39,416 bases of DNA from Oscillospiraceae bacterium (GTDB lineage Bacteria; Bacillota; Clostridia; Monoglobales; WRAG01), in assembly GCA_009780345.1 (NCBI GenBank), contig WRAG01000022.1:1-39416 (forward strand). Direction: 5' to 3'. Position numbers and translations under genes: made by a program. Positions 1 through 9,042 of the stretch are shown here, in pieces. Numbering within the stretch: position 1 is the stretch's first letter; each line of letters begins with the position of its first letter. The notes below the pieces were generated by a model. That model was not told where the DNA came from. It saw only the letters and a program-made list of their open reading frames with translations, and ran no database searches.

Positions 1-268
1 TAATATCTCGCGCTTTTAGGCGCGGGTCGCTCTCGAACGAGCGCGGCGTTATATCTCGCTAGTCTTTCCGCGAACGCGGTTCGCTAACCCAGCTTTTCTG
101 TCGCCGACTTTGGCGCAAATCGCCGCCTTTTGGCGTTTGCGACCATAGGCGACCGGGATTATTAAGGGCAGAGCCCTTAATGCCCGACCGGCAGGTCATA
201 TGCTCTCGGGACGGTCCCGAATAAAGGGTTTTAGGGCAAAGCCCTAAAAGCCCGCACCCGCAGGGCGC
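1..268. repeat. Intergenic composite element copy A (cut by window start)
   Basis: This block is the right-hand part of the modular intergenic element described in the findings. It carries the module with AATATCTCGCGC, a GCGCGG/CCGCG stem region at about 74-84 and the GGTTCGCTAAC end at about 79-90. Several small palindromes follow, for example TTAAGGGC..GCCCTTAA near 163-181 and TCGGGAC..GTCCCGA near 206-221. It finishes with the typical terminal end GGGTTTTAGGGC...AAGCCCGCACCCGCAGGGCGC. It abuts the polC stop codon at 271. No gene is visible in it. Confidence 0.8.
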
Positions 269-270
269 AC

Positions 271-3200
271 TTACATATCAAAGAACCCAATTTGACTACT
301 TTCGGGAAGATCGCTTAGGCAACCGCATTTCACCAGCATTTCCATGATTGTTTTGTTCAGTTTCGCGCGGGATTGCAGCTCTTCTTGCGATAGGAACGGG
401 CCGTCTTCCCGCGCTTTCGCAAGGGAGAGCGCGGCGTTGGTTCCAAGCCCCGCGAACGAGTTTAGCGGCGGTAGAATTTTTTCATCCACTTCCAAAAATT
501 CGGTCGGATGCGATTTGTAGATGTCCACCGGCAGGAATTCCAATCCACGTTTGTACATTTCGAGGCAAAGTTCGAGTATTGTGTAGACTTTTTCGTCTTT
601 GTCGGTGGATTCCTTATTGCTGATTTTGGTTTGGATTTCTTTCATCGATTGCGTTACTCGCGCGACGCCGTTTGTCATGATTTCAGCGTCGAAATCGTCG
701 GCGCGAACGGTGAAATAGGTCAAATAATATTCCAACGGATAGTTTATTTTATAATAAGCGACCCTGAACGCCATGGTTACATACGCCGCCGCGTGGGCTT
801 TTGGAAACATGTACTTTATTTTTTTGCATGATTCGATATACCACGCCGGGACATTGGCGTCTTTCATCGATTGCTCCCAATCGGGCATCAAACCTTTGCC
901 TTTTCGCACCGATTCCATTATGGAAAACGAAATGTCCGAGTCTACGCCACAAAGGTTGAGGTAAAGCATGATGTCGTCGCGGACGCAGATAACTTCGGAC
1001 AGCGTCGCGATTTTGTTTCTTATCAACTCTTGCGCGTTGTTGAGCCAAACGTCGGTTCCGTGAGATAGTCCCGAAATTAGGACAAGTTCGGAAAATGTGG
1101 TCGGCTTGGTGTCCACCAGCATTTGGCGGACGAATCGGGTGCCGAATTCGGGGACGCCGAACGTTCCTACGTCGCTATTGATATCCGACGGTTTTATGCC
1201 GAGCGCGGTCGTGCCCGAAAATAGGCTTAGTGTCGCTTCGTCGTCAAGCGGGACTTCGCGCGGGTCGTAGTCGGTTAAATCGTGCAGCATTTTCAGCATT
1301 GTCGGGTCGTCGTGCCCGAGAAGGTCGAGTTTTAGCAGATTGTCTTCCACCGCGCCGTAGTCGAAATGTAGTGTTATAATTCCCGATTCGCGGTCGTCTG
1401 CCGGATGCTGAATCGGGCAGAAATCGTAAACTTCCTTATCGTCGGGGACGATGATAATTCCGCCGGGGTGCTGTCCTGTCGTGCGTTTTGTGCCGACGCT
1501 TCCGAAGGCGACACGGCGGACTTCGGCGTTGTGCGGTGTGCTGTTCCGGGTTTCGAAGTATTTCCGCGCGAAGCCCATTGCGGTTTTTTCGGCGATTGTT
1601 CCGATTGTTCCGGCGCGGAAGACGTATTCGCTTCCAAACAGTTCTTCGATAAACTTATGCGCGGCACTTTGATAGTCGCCGGAGAAGTTGAGATCGATAT
1701 CGGGGATTTTCTTGCCCGACAGGTCCAAAAACGTTTCGAACGGGATATTGTGTCCGTCTTTTTTCATTGTCATGCCGCAGGTTGGGCAATCTTTGTTCGG
1801 CATGTCCGCGCCGTTTCGGATTGATTCGTCGTTCGGGAACTCGGAAAGTTTGCAACTCGGGCAGATGTAGTGCGGCGCGAGGGCGTTGACCTCGGTTATG
1901 CCGGAGAGGTAGGCGACAAACGACGAGCCGACGCTTCCGCGGGAGCCGACTAAATAGCCGTCGTCGTTGGATTTTTTGACGACCTTTTGCGCGAGCATAT
2001 ACATGACGGCGAAGTTATTTTTGACGATACAGTCAAGCTCAGTTTTCATTCGAGTTTGGATTAATTTGGGCAAATCGTCGCCGTAGATTTGCTTTGCGGT
2101 TTGCTCGCATATTTCCACCAATTCTTTCTCGGCGTTCGGCACTTTCGGGGCGAAAAGCCCTTTCGGGACGGGCGAGATTTCTCCAATCATATCAGCGATT
2201 AAATTTGGGTTTTCGATTACGATTTTTCGTGCGACGTCTTCGCCGAGGTAGGCGAATTCTTCCAACATTTCGTCGGTTGTTCGGAAGTGGAGCGGTGCTT
2301 GCATATCCGCGTCGCGATAGCCTTGTCCGCCGAAGAGGACACGGCGATAGACTTCGTCGGTTTCGTCCAAAAAGTGGACGTCGCAGGTTGCGACGACGGG
2401 TTTTTGCAGTTGTTCGCCAATTTCGATGATTTTTCGGTTGATTTCGATTAATTTTTCTTGCCCGCTAACTTTGCCGTCGCGGACGAGGAATTCGTTGTTC
2501 GCGAGAGGTTGCAGTTCCAAATAATCATAGAATTTCGCGATTTCGACGATTGTTTCTTGCGGTTTATCCTCTAAAATTGCTTGGTAAAGCTCGCCCGCCT
2601 CGCACGCGGAACCTAAGATGAGTCCGTCGCGGTGTATGATTAGCTCGCTTTTGAGGATGAGCGGTTTTTTGTAAAAGTGCCGAATGTGCGAATCGGACAC
2701 AAGTTTGTAGAGGTTTTTCAGCCCTGTTTGGTTTTTCGCCAAAATTATGGCGTGTTGGTAACTTGAATAGGACTGCTTCTTTGTTTTGCCGAAGTTTTCG
2801 TCCTTTATCATTTCTATGCACTTTAGGAAAATTTCCGCCGTCGCGGCGCTGTCGTCTACCGCGCGATGATGGTTTAAAAGCTTTATTCCCAAGTGTTTCG
2901 CCACGGTGTTGAGTTTGTGGTTGTGAATATCGGGAAAGATTTCCCGCGCGAGCGCAAGGGTGTCGAAAACTTCGGGCGCGAACTTTGCGCCGATTTCTTT
3001 CGCGTTGTGCTTGATAAAACTGACGTCAAAGCCTGCGTTGTGCGCGACGACTGCACTGCTGCCTACAAATTCGATGAATCGCGGCAGAACTTTGTCGATT
3101 GTGTCAGCACTCTTTACCATTGCGTCGGTGATACCGGTCAGCTCGGTGATATTTGGCGGGATTGGGATTTGCGGGTTGATAAGTTCGCTGAATTCGGCAA

Positions 3201-4185
3201 TTTTTTCGCCGTTTACGATTTTTACGGCGCCGATTTCGGTGATTTTGTCGTTGACCGGCGAAAAGCCTGTGGTTTCTATGTCGAACACGACGTAGGATTG
3301 CTCTTTGTCGTTGTTAATTTTCTTAATTAGCGTGTTGCTCGCGCTGTGTTTGTCGTTGACTAAGTAGGCTTCGAGACCGAAGATCACTTTGATATCCTTG
3401 CCGCGCGCGGCGTTGTAGGCATCAGGGAACGCTTGCACTACACCGTGGTCGGTGATTGCGATTGCCTTGTGACCGAACTTCGCGGCGCGTTCGACGAGTT
3501 TCTTGACGTCGGTCATTGCGTCCATTGCGCTCATTTGGGTGTGGGCGTGGAGTTCGACGCGTTTTGTTTCCGCCGTGTCAACCTTTTCGGGCGGCGGCGG
3601 ATAGATTTCGATGTCGGACGGTTTTACGCAAAGTTCGCGGGAATAGATGTCGTAATAGGCGTCGCCCTTGACTTTCACGATTTGTCCGCGTTTTACTTTC
3701 GCAATTATTTTCGGAATTTTATCCTCGAATTCGCGGATTTTACACATTATGGTGGACGTTCCGTCGTAAACATCAAAAATAAAGGTCATTTGCCGCCCTT
3801 TGCCGTCACGAGCGTCGACGCGGACGACTTCGCCCATGATTGCGACGCGCCCTGTGTTTTCTTCAATCGTCAATATTTCTGTGGTTTTGCCGGTTACTTT
3901 TTTTCCAAAAATAACGGCGCCGCTTTCATGCGCGTGCAGGTTTGAACTACCCTCAACCCGCGGCGCGTCAACGAAAATGTCGAACTCTAAAAGGTTGTAC
4001 GCGACTCGGACGCGCTCGATATACTCGGCGAGGCGCACGTTTTCGATTGCGTTATCGGATTTTGCGGTGACTTTGACCGAACGTTGCTCTTTATTGACTT
4101 TAACCGCTGTTACGGCGAGGGATTTAAACGCCTCGAATCCGTTGTCGAGCGAGATTTTGTTGAATAAGTTTGATAGTGTGTGCAT
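271..4185 (-). CDS. polC: DNA polymerase III alpha subunit, PolC type
   Basis: Replicative DNA polymerase of low-GC Gram-positives with built-in 3'-5' proofreading. The ATG at 4185 follows AAGGAG by nine bases, giving 1304 residues (family about 1430, so slightly short). Order seen: an N-terminal and OB-fold region to about residue 205, the first PHP segment (VELHAHTQMSAMDA, about 210), and a DEDD exonuclease inserted in the PHP domain (FDIETTGF about 301, HNAGFD about 382, HRAVDD about 440). Then comes the polymerase core, with a zinc-type CPSC...CPTC pair, PDIDLNFSGDYQ and TTGQHPGG. The extreme C-terminus QIGFFDM resembles a sliding-clamp binding peptide. It is the last gene of the minus-strand run; ispG lies upstream across a repeat element. 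Longer in-frame starts up to 4308 run into repeat sequence and are not favoured. Confidence 0.97.
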   Translation of the reverse strand: MHTLSNLFNKISLDNGFEAFKSLAVTAVKVNKEQRSVKVTAKSDNAIENVRLAEYIERVRVAYNLLEFDIFVDAPRVEGSSNLHAHESGAVIFGKKVTGKTTEILTIEENTGRVAIMGEVVRVDARDGKGRQMTFIFDVYDGTSTIMCKIREFEDKIPKIIAKVKRGQIVKVKGDAYYDIYSRELCVKPSDIEIYPPPPEKVDTAETKRVELHAHTQMSAMDAMTDVKKLVERAAKFGHKAIAITDHGVVQAFPDAYNAARGKDIKVIFGLEAYLVNDKHSASNTLIKKINNDKEQSYVVFDIETTGFSPVNDKITEIGAVKIVNGEKIAEFSELINPQIPIPPNITELTGITDAMVKSADTIDKVLPRFIEFVGSSAVVAHNAGFDVSFIKHNAKEIGAKFAPEVFDTLALAREIFPDIHNHKLNTVAKHLGIKLLNHHRAVDDSAATAEIFLKCIEMIKDENFGKTKKQSYSSYQHAIILAKNQTGLKNLYKLVSDSHIRHFYKKPLILKSELIIHRDGLILGSACEAGELYQAILEDKPQETIVEIAKFYDYLELQPLANNEFLVRDGKVSGQEKLIEINRKIIEIGEQLQKPVVATCDVHFLDETDEVYRRVLFGGQGYRDADMQAPLHFRTTDEMLEEFAYLGEDVARKIVIENPNLIADMIGEISPVPKGLFAPKVPNAEKELVEICEQTAKQIYGDDLPKLIQTRMKTELDCIVKNNFAVMYMLAQKVVKKSNDDGYLVGSRGSVGSSFVAYLSGITEVNALAPHYICPSCKLSEFPNDESIRNGADMPNKDCPTCGMTMKKDGHNIPFETFLDLSGKKIPDIDLNFSGDYQSAAHKFIEELFGSEYVFRAGTIGTIAEKTAMGFARKYFETRNSTPHNAEVRRVAFGSVGTKRTTGQHPGGIIIVPDDKEVYDFCPIQHPADDRESGIITLHFDYGAVEDNLLKLDLLGHDDPTMLKMLHDLTDYDPREVPLDDEATLSLFSGTTALGIKPSDINSDVGTFGVPEFGTRFVRQMLVDTKPTTFSELVLISGLSHGTDVWLNNAQELIRNKIATLSEVICVRDDIMLYLNLCGVDSDISFSIMESVRKGKGLMPDWEQSMKDANVPAWYIESCKKIKYMFPKAHAAAYVTMAFRVAYYKINYPLEYYLTYFTVRADDFDAEIMTNGVARVTQSMKEIQTKISNKESTDKDEKVYTILELCLEMYKRGLEFLPVDIYKSHPTEFLEVDEKILPPLNSFAGLGTNAALSLAKAREDGPFLSQEELQSRAKLNKTIMEMLVKCGCLSDLPESSQIGFFDM

Positions 4186-4200
4186 TTTATATGGCTCCTT

Positions 4201-4580
4201 GTTTTTGCGCCTGCGGGCGCGGAATAGATAAATTTTTCGGGACTGTCCCGAGGGCATTTGCGCGGGCGCGCGCGGCGCGTCAAGGACCAGTCCTTGACAA
4301 TCCAGCATTTGAGACTTCGCTTGTGTGATTTTTCACAAGCGGTAGTCGAAAAGTGCAGGGGCGTAAGATTTTTGTGGTTTTTACAAAAATCCACAGCCAT
4401 CTGCCAAACTTTTGCGCGACAAAAGTTTGATCAAAACCGTCGCCCTCCCCGTTGCGACCCTCCCCGACAAAAAACGTCGGGCGGGTGCCCCGCTAACGGA
4501 GCCGCGGGCGAAAATTAGTGCAAACATAGCACATTCAACCAAACAATATCTCGCGCTTTTAGGCGCGGTACGAATTTCTA
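4201..4580. repeat. Intergenic composite element copy B
   Basis: It begins right after the polC ribosome binding site with the terminal hairpin GCGCCTGCGGGCGC. It then has TCGGGACTGTCCCGA (about 4237-4251) and the perfect stem GTCAAGGAC/GTCCTTGAC (4279-4298). A 99-base nested insertion follows, then the AAACTTTTG..CAAAAGTTT hairpin, the GTCGCCCTCCCC segment, a CGACG..CGTCG stem and the ATATCTCGCGC module. The right-hand terminal repeat is missing. The block ends 10-20 bases before the ispG stop codon. Confidence 0.8.
4307..4405. repeat. Nested insertion module in element B
   Basis: Copy E reads AATCCAGC directly followed by AAGTTTTTG. Copy B has about 99 extra bases at that junction. The extra segment has two hairpins, CTTGTG..CACAAG (about 4320-4339) and GATTTTTGT..ACAAAAATC (about 4366-4391). 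No second copy was seen in this window. Confidence 0.6.
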
Positions 4581-4590
4581 ATCGATACAT

Positions 4591-5676
4591 CTATACTATC
4601 TTCTCTACCTCGTTAAGCAGGGTTTCGACGATTTGGTCGGCGGGGATTTTGCCGACGACTTCTCCGTTTTTGAATAGCGCGGCGAATCCGTCGCCGCCTG
4701 CGATTCCGATATCGGCGTCACGCGCTTCACCGGGGCCGTTTACGACACAGCCCATAATTGCTACTTTGATCGATTTTATCGGCGGCGTTTTGCTTTCCCG
4801 TGTCAAAAGCGCGTCTTCAACGATGTTCGCAATAGATATGATATCGATATTGCACCGTCCGCAGGTTGGGCAGGCGATCACTTCAAAGCGGCGGGGAGAT
4901 AGTCCGAGCGACTGCAAAATCAAGCGCGCGGCGTATATTTCTTCCACAGGATCGGCGGTAAGTGAGACGCGAATTGTGTCGCCGATTCCGTCCGCCAGAA
5001 GCGCGCCGATTCCGATTGCGGATTTTACCAGTCCGAATCGCGGGGTTCCTGCTTCGGTCACTCCCAAATGGAACGGATAGTCGAATTTCTCCGCCATTAT
5101 TCGGTTTGCGGCAATTGTGTCGGTGACGTTTGACGCTTTGAGCGATACGGCGATTGAATGGAAATCGAGTTTTTCCAGTATTTCGATATGGCGGGTTGCG
5201 CTCATTACTAATTTTTCGGGCAATGTGATGTCCTGCCGTTCTAAAATATCACACTCTAACGAGCCGCCGTTTACGCCGATTCGGATTGGGATTTCCTTCG
5301 ATTTTGCCATTGTGACGACTTGACGGATTTTATTTTCGTCGCCGATGTTGCCGGGATTTATGCGAATTGCGTCGGCGCCGTGTTCCATGGACGCGAGAGC
5401 TAACTTGTGATCGAAATGAATGTCGGCGACAAGCGGAATTTCGATGTTTTCTTTGATTTTTTCGATTGCGGCCGCGCTTTCAATGTCCGGAACGGCGATG
5501 CGAACAATGTCGCAACCGGCGGTTTGCAGACGGCGGATTTGTTCGATGGTTGCAGGGATGTCGGACGTTTTGGTATTTGTCATTGACTGCACGCTGATTG
5601 GCGCGCCGCCGCCGACGGTGACGGTTTTTGAAAACGGGCTTCGTCCGCCGATTTTAATCTGACGAGTAGGTTGCAT
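4591..5676 (-). CDS. ispG: 4-hydroxy-3-methylbut-2-en-1-yl diphosphate synthase
   Basis: Iron-sulfur enzyme of the MEP isoprenoid pathway that reductively opens methylerythritol cyclodiphosphate to HMBPP. The 361-residue product has the TIM-barrel N-terminal region (PISVQSMTNTKT, AGCDIVRIAVPD, VADIHFD) and the C-terminal [4Fe-4S] ligands in CPTCGRC and MGCVVNGPGEA. The ATG at 5676 is preferred because AAGAGG lies eight bases upstream. A GTG at 5685 overlaps that ribosome binding site. Two other isoprenoid genes, dxs and ispA, are also in the window but far away. Repeat elements flank it on both sides. Confidence 0.97.
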   Translation of the reverse strand: MQPTRQIKIGGRSPFSKTVTVGGGAPISVQSMTNTKTSDIPATIEQIRRLQTAGCDIVRIAVPDIESAAAIEKIKENIEIPLVADIHFDHKLALASMEHGADAIRINPGNIGDENKIRQVVTMAKSKEIPIRIGVNGGSLECDILERQDITLPEKLVMSATRHIEILEKLDFHSIAVSLKASNVTDTIAANRIMAEKFDYPFHLGVTEAGTPRFGLVKSAIGIGALLADGIGDTIRVSLTADPVEEIYAARLILQSLGLSPRRFEVIACPTCGRCNIDIISIANIVEDALLTRESKTPPIKSIKVAIMGCVVNGPGEARDADIGIAGGDGFAALFKNGEVVGKIPADQIVETLLNEVEKIV

Positions 5677-5691
5677 AAAGTTCACCTCTTT

Positions 5692-6010
5692 TTGCCGCTA
5701 TGGCGGGGTAATATCGTTTTGCCGCTATGGCGGCGGAATTAAAATCGTTTTGCGCCCGGCACGGCGCGGGCTTAAAACCTTATTATGGTATGCCCTAGGG
5801 CATTAAGGTCGTCAAGGGTATTATCGAATACCCTCGACACACCCCGAAAAACTTTTGACGGCAAAAGTTTTATCAAAACCGTCGCCTACTATGTCCGCGA
5901 CCCACGCACAAACCGCGCGGGCACCCCGCTGGACATGAGGGCGACAAGAGTTAGCGAGCCGCATTCGCGGAAGACTAGTGAGATCAGCCACCGGGCTCGT
6001 TTGATAATTT
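5692..6010. repeat. Intergenic composite element copy C
   Basis: The left end has two tandem GTTTTGCCGCTATGGCGG hairpins (about 5690-5735) and the GCGCGGGCTTAAAACC end. Then come TATGCCCTAGGGCAT, the long stem GTCAAGGGTATT/AATACCCTCGAC (5811-5838), CCCCGAAAAACTTTT with its AAAACTTTT/AAAAGTTTT hairpin, the GTCGCC segment, and the GTTAGCGA..GCATTCGCGGAAGAC module. The right-hand terminal repeat is absent. It ends just before the tgt stop codon. This copy has the short, uninterrupted form of the two sites that carry insertions in copies D and F. Confidence 0.8.
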
Positions 6011-6013
6011 CCG

Positions 6014-7135
6014 CTACATATACGCCGCAAGCAACTCTTGCTTTAGTGCGGCAAACGCATTGTTTTCGATACTTTCGCGGATTCGGGACATTAGATTGTT
6101 GTAGTAATACAAGTTATGGATAACCGAGAGGCGCATGGCGAGCATTTCGTTCGCCTTGAAAAGGTGGCGAACGTATGCGCGGGAGTGGTTTCGGCAGGTT
6201 TCGCAACCGCAATTTTCGTCAATCGGAATGTCGGATTGCGCATGTTTTTCGTTTCGCATATTGATTTGCCCGTTTGAGGTTAAAAGTGTTCCGTGGCGGG
6301 CGTTTCGGCTTGGCAGAACGCAGTCGAAGAAGTCGATTCCGCGGGAGACGGCTTCGATTAGGTTTACCGGCGTTCCGACGCCCATTAGATAGCGCGGTTT
6401 GTCGGTCGGCATATGCGGCACCACCGTTTCGACGATTCGATACATCTCGGACGCCGCTTCGCCTACGGCGAGACCGCCGATTGCGTAGCCGTCGAGAGGA
6501 ATGTCCGCGATTTGCTTCATATTTTCGATTCGGATGTCTTCATATGTGCTTCCTTGATTGATTCCGAACAGCATTTGGCGTGGATTGATCGTATCTTCCC
6601 GGGCGTTTAGCCTGTCAAGCTCGTTGATACAGCGTTTGAGCCAGCGAACCGTCATTTCCGCCGATTGTTTCGCGTAATTTTTCTCGCACGGATTTTCGAC
6701 GCACTCGTCGAACGCCATTGCGATGTCGGAGCCGAGGTTTGACTGGATTTTCATGCTTTCTTCGGGACCCATAAAAATTTTCCGCCCGTCGATGTGGGAG
6801 GAAAAGTAGACGCCTTCTTCTTTGATTTTCCGCAAATTGGCGAGGGAAAAAACTTGGAAACCGCCGCTGTCGGTAAGGATTGGCGCGTTCCAGTTCATAA
6901 ATTTATGAAGCCCGCCTAACTTTTTCACGACTTCGTCGCCGGGGCGCAGGTGCAGATGGTATGTGTTGCACAGCGCGACTTGACAGCCGATGTTGCTTAA
7001 ATCAAGCGAAGATAAGCCGCCCTTGATTGCGGCGGCGGTTGCGACGTTCATAAAAACAGGAGTTTTTATGACACCGCGGGGTGTATGAAACTCGCCGAGG
7101 CGAGCGTTTCCGTCAGTTTTAAGTAGTTTGAACAT
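6014..7135 (-). CDS. tgt: Queuine/preQ1 tRNA-guanine transglycosylase
   Basis: Exchanges guanine-34 of GUN-anticodon tRNAs for the queuosine precursor preQ1. The 373-residue TIM-barrel enzyme shows TDSGGFQVFSL, the GGLAVGE segment, the DCVLPSRNARHG region, and the C-terminal zinc site CGCETC followed by a His in NHSRAYVRHLF. The start lies three bases after the stop of the upstream phosphatidyltransferase gene, so translational coupling is likely. queA, the next queuosine step, is two genes upstream on the same strand. Confidence 0.97.
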   Translation of the reverse strand: MFKLLKTDGNARLGEFHTPRGVIKTPVFMNVATAAAIKGGLSSLDLSNIGCQVALCNTYHLHLRPGDEVVKKLGGLHKFMNWNAPILTDSGGFQVFSLANLRKIKEEGVYFSSHIDGRKIFMGPEESMKIQSNLGSDIAMAFDECVENPCEKNYAKQSAEMTVRWLKRCINELDRLNAREDTINPRQMLFGINQGSTYEDIRIENMKQIADIPLDGYAIGGLAVGEAASEMYRIVETVVPHMPTDKPRYLMGVGTPVNLIEAVSRGIDFFDCVLPSRNARHGTLLTSNGQINMRNEKHAQSDIPIDENCGCETCRNHSRAYVRHLFKANEMLAMRLSVIHNLYYYNNLMSRIRESIENNAFAALKQELLAAYM

Positions 7136-7138
7136 AAA

Positions 7139-7696
7139 TTACCAGCCTTTTTTGTCGAATACGGTGGTTACATTTCGTTTCAGCTCTTTGGAAATAATTG
7201 TGATAATTAATTCTTCAAACGCCGATAGGAAAGCCGCGGCGAATACGATTAGAAACGCGGGCGTTAGACCTATTAATGCCCAGAAAATCGGGAAGGATGC
7301 CATGATCAGTCCTGCTCCCTTATTGGCGTATGTATGAAGTAAAGTCAACGTGCGATATTTCGCGAAGCCGATTGCCCATGTTAAAAGGCGGGTTACCACA
7401 ACTACGCCGACTAAGTAGAATATCCACAGTCCGAACGCCGGATCGCTTGGCAACAGGGGCAGGAATACAAACAACACCGCCGCGATGAAAGCGATATCCG
7501 CAATACTGTCGTAAAGCGCGCCGAAGTTGGTTGCGGAATTCGTTTTTCGGGCGATGGGGCCGTCTATTATATCGCTTACGATACACATAATGTATATCGC
7601 GAAAAAGACGGCAGACATTGGTTCTACGAACAAGAGAAAAATTGCGCCGATGATTCTGCACGTTGTGATTAAATTAACGATCGTTTTCATTTTCAT
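7139..7696 (-). CDS. CDP-alcohol phosphatidyltransferase family membrane enzyme
   Basis: Integral membrane protein of about 185 residues with the complete CDP-alcohol phosphotransferase signature at about residues 42-67: DIIDGPIAR, eight residues, then GALYDSIAD. That is D-x2-D-G-x2-A-R-x8-G-x3-D-x3-D with all acidic residues present. Several hydrophobic segments surround it. Such enzymes transfer a phosphatidyl group from CDP-diacylglycerol to a small alcohol; the acceptor (glycerol phosphate, serine or inositol) cannot be read from sequence. GTG and ATG starts compete within ten bases (7699, 7696, 7690). It is followed almost immediately by tgt. Confidence 0.88.
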   Translation of the reverse strand: MKMKTIVNLITTCRIIGAIFLLFVEPMSAVFFAIYIMCIVSDIIDGPIARKTNSATNFGALYDSIADIAFIAAVLFVFLPLLPSDPAFGLWIFYLVGVVVVTRLLTWAIGFAKYRTLTLLHTYANKGAGLIMASFPIFWALIGLTPAFLIVFAAAFLSAFEELIITIISKELKRNVTTVFDKKGW

Positions 7697-7720
7697 CACC
7701 CGGTTTCTATGTAGAATGGA

Positions 7721-7942
7721 TTACCATATAAATTCTGTTACGATTAAGAAAATTCCTGCAAGTATGCCGATTGGACCTATGATTCGCAAAATTTTTATTC
7801 GTTTCGCGATATTTTCGTCGGAGTAAACTTCGGTGCCTTTTTGCTGATTCGCATTTTTGAACATATTGATAAGCGTATCTTTTTTGACCAGCATACACGT
7901 CAAACCTACTAATATTCCTATGATTCCGATAGCTATAAACAT
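7721..7942 (-). CDS. Small two-span membrane protein of unknown function
   Basis: 73-residue protein with a hydrophobic N-terminal helix, a charged middle (KKDTLINMFKNANQQ...) and a second hydrophobic helix near the C-terminus (IIGPIGILAGIFLIVTEFIW). The ATG at 7942 has AAGGAG nine bases upstream; an ATG at 7951 touches that site and is not favoured. It lies between queA and the CDP-alcohol phosphatidyltransferase on the same strand with short gaps, so it is probably co-transcribed. I do not recognise the family. Confidence 0.75.
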   Translation of the reverse strand: MFIAIGIIGILVGLTCMLVKKDTLINMFKNANQQKGTEVYSDENIAKRIKILRIIGPIGILAGIFLIVTEFIW

Positions 7943-7978
7943 ACTAAACATCTCCTTTGTAGTTCTATATTTGAAGTT

Positions 7979-9019
7979 TTAAATTATTAACATCGCATCG
8001 CCGAATGAGAAGAATCGGTATTTCTCATTAACCGCTTCATTGTAGGCGTTGAGTATATTTTCCCGTCCGGCGAGGCAGGAGACCAGCATTACCAGCGTCG
8101 ATTCGGGCAAATGAAAGTTTGTGATAAGTCCGTCCACCGCGCGGAATTTGTACGGCGGGTAGAGGAATATGTCAGTTTCACCCGTGCGGGCGAACACTTT
8201 TCCGTCGTCGGTTACGCAACTTTCGAGGACGCGGACCGAAGTTGTGCCGATTGCGACGATTCGTCCGCCGTTGGCGCGGATTTCGTTGATTTCTTGCGCG
8301 ACTTCCTCGGTTATGGAGAATTCTTCCGCGTGCATGTGATGTTTTTCGATTTCTTCCGCCGTTACGGGGCGGAATGTTCCGAGCCCGACGTGGAGGGTTA
8401 AAAATAGGATTTTCACGCCCATATCTTCTACCTGTTTCATCAGTTCTTCGGTGAAATGTAATCCTGCCGTCGGGGCGGCGGCGGAGCCTTCAACTTTCGA
8501 GTAAACGGTTTGATACCGCTCGTTGTCGATTAGTTTTTCTTTGATATATGGCGGGAGCGGCATTTCGCCGAGTTCGTTTAAAACTTCTTCCCAAATTCCG
8601 TCGAATTCGAATTTTACGACGCGCTTGCCCTCTTCGACGATATCCAAAACTTCGGCGAACAGTTTGCCCTCGCCGAAGCTGAAGCGACTTCCGACTTTCG
8701 CGCGGCGCCCGGGTTTTAGGATAACTTCCCACGTGTTTACGTCTATGCGTTTGAGAAGCAGGAATTCAACTTCCGCGCCGTCTGCGTCATCGTCGTCGTT
8801 GATTTTTACGCCGTAGAGGCGCGCAGGGATAACGCGGCTGTCGTTCATTACAATGCAATCGCCTTTTTTCAGGTATTTTAAAATGTCGCGGAAGGTGTTA
8901 TGCTCCACTTCGCCGCTGTTTTTGTCGAGTTTAAGCAGGCGCGACGCGGCTCGATCTTCAAGCGGCGTTTGCGCGATTAACTCTTCGGGTAGTTCGTAGT
9001 AAAAGTCTTTTGTGTTCAT
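7979..9019 (-). CDS. queA: S-adenosylmethionine:tRNA ribosyltransferase-isomerase
   Basis: Forms epoxyqueuosine from preQ1-modified tRNA, using S-adenosylmethionine as ribosyl donor. The 346-residue product shows the family segments [16 protein letters not shown] at the N-terminus, [42 protein letters not shown], and [18 protein letters not shown] near the end. The start is supported by AAGGAG seven bases upstream. It pairs functionally with tgt, which lies downstream on the same strand with two membrane-protein genes between them. Confidence 0.97.
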   Translation of the reverse strand: MNTKDFYYELPEELIAQTPLEDRAASRLLKLDKNSGEVEHNTFRDILKYLKKGDCIVMNDSRVIPARLYGVKINDDDDADGAEVEFLLLKRIDVNTWEVILKPGRRAKVGSRFSFGEGKLFAEVLDIVEEGKRVVKFEFDGIWEEVLNELGEMPLPPYIKEKLIDNERYQTVYSKVEGSAAAPTAGLHFTEELMKQVEDMGVKILFLTLHVGLGTFRPVTAEEIEKHHMHAEEFSITEEVAQEINEIRANGGRIVAIGTTSVRVLESCVTDDGKVFARTGETDIFLYPPYKFRAVDGLITNFHLPESTLVMLVSCLAGRENILNAYNEAVNEKYRFFSFGDAMLII

Positions 9020-9042
9020 GTATATGCTCCTTTATTTTTATG

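Noticed and set aside
4412-5080. Plus-strand reading frame of 222 codons across element B and the ispG 3' half
   Set aside because: It spans repeat sequence and the antisense of ispG, has no ribosome binding site and a composition like its shadow position.
7139-7696. Naming the CDP-alcohol phosphotransferase pgsA or pssA
   Set aside because: The signature gives the family only; the acceptor alcohol cannot be told from the sequence, so no symbol was assigned.
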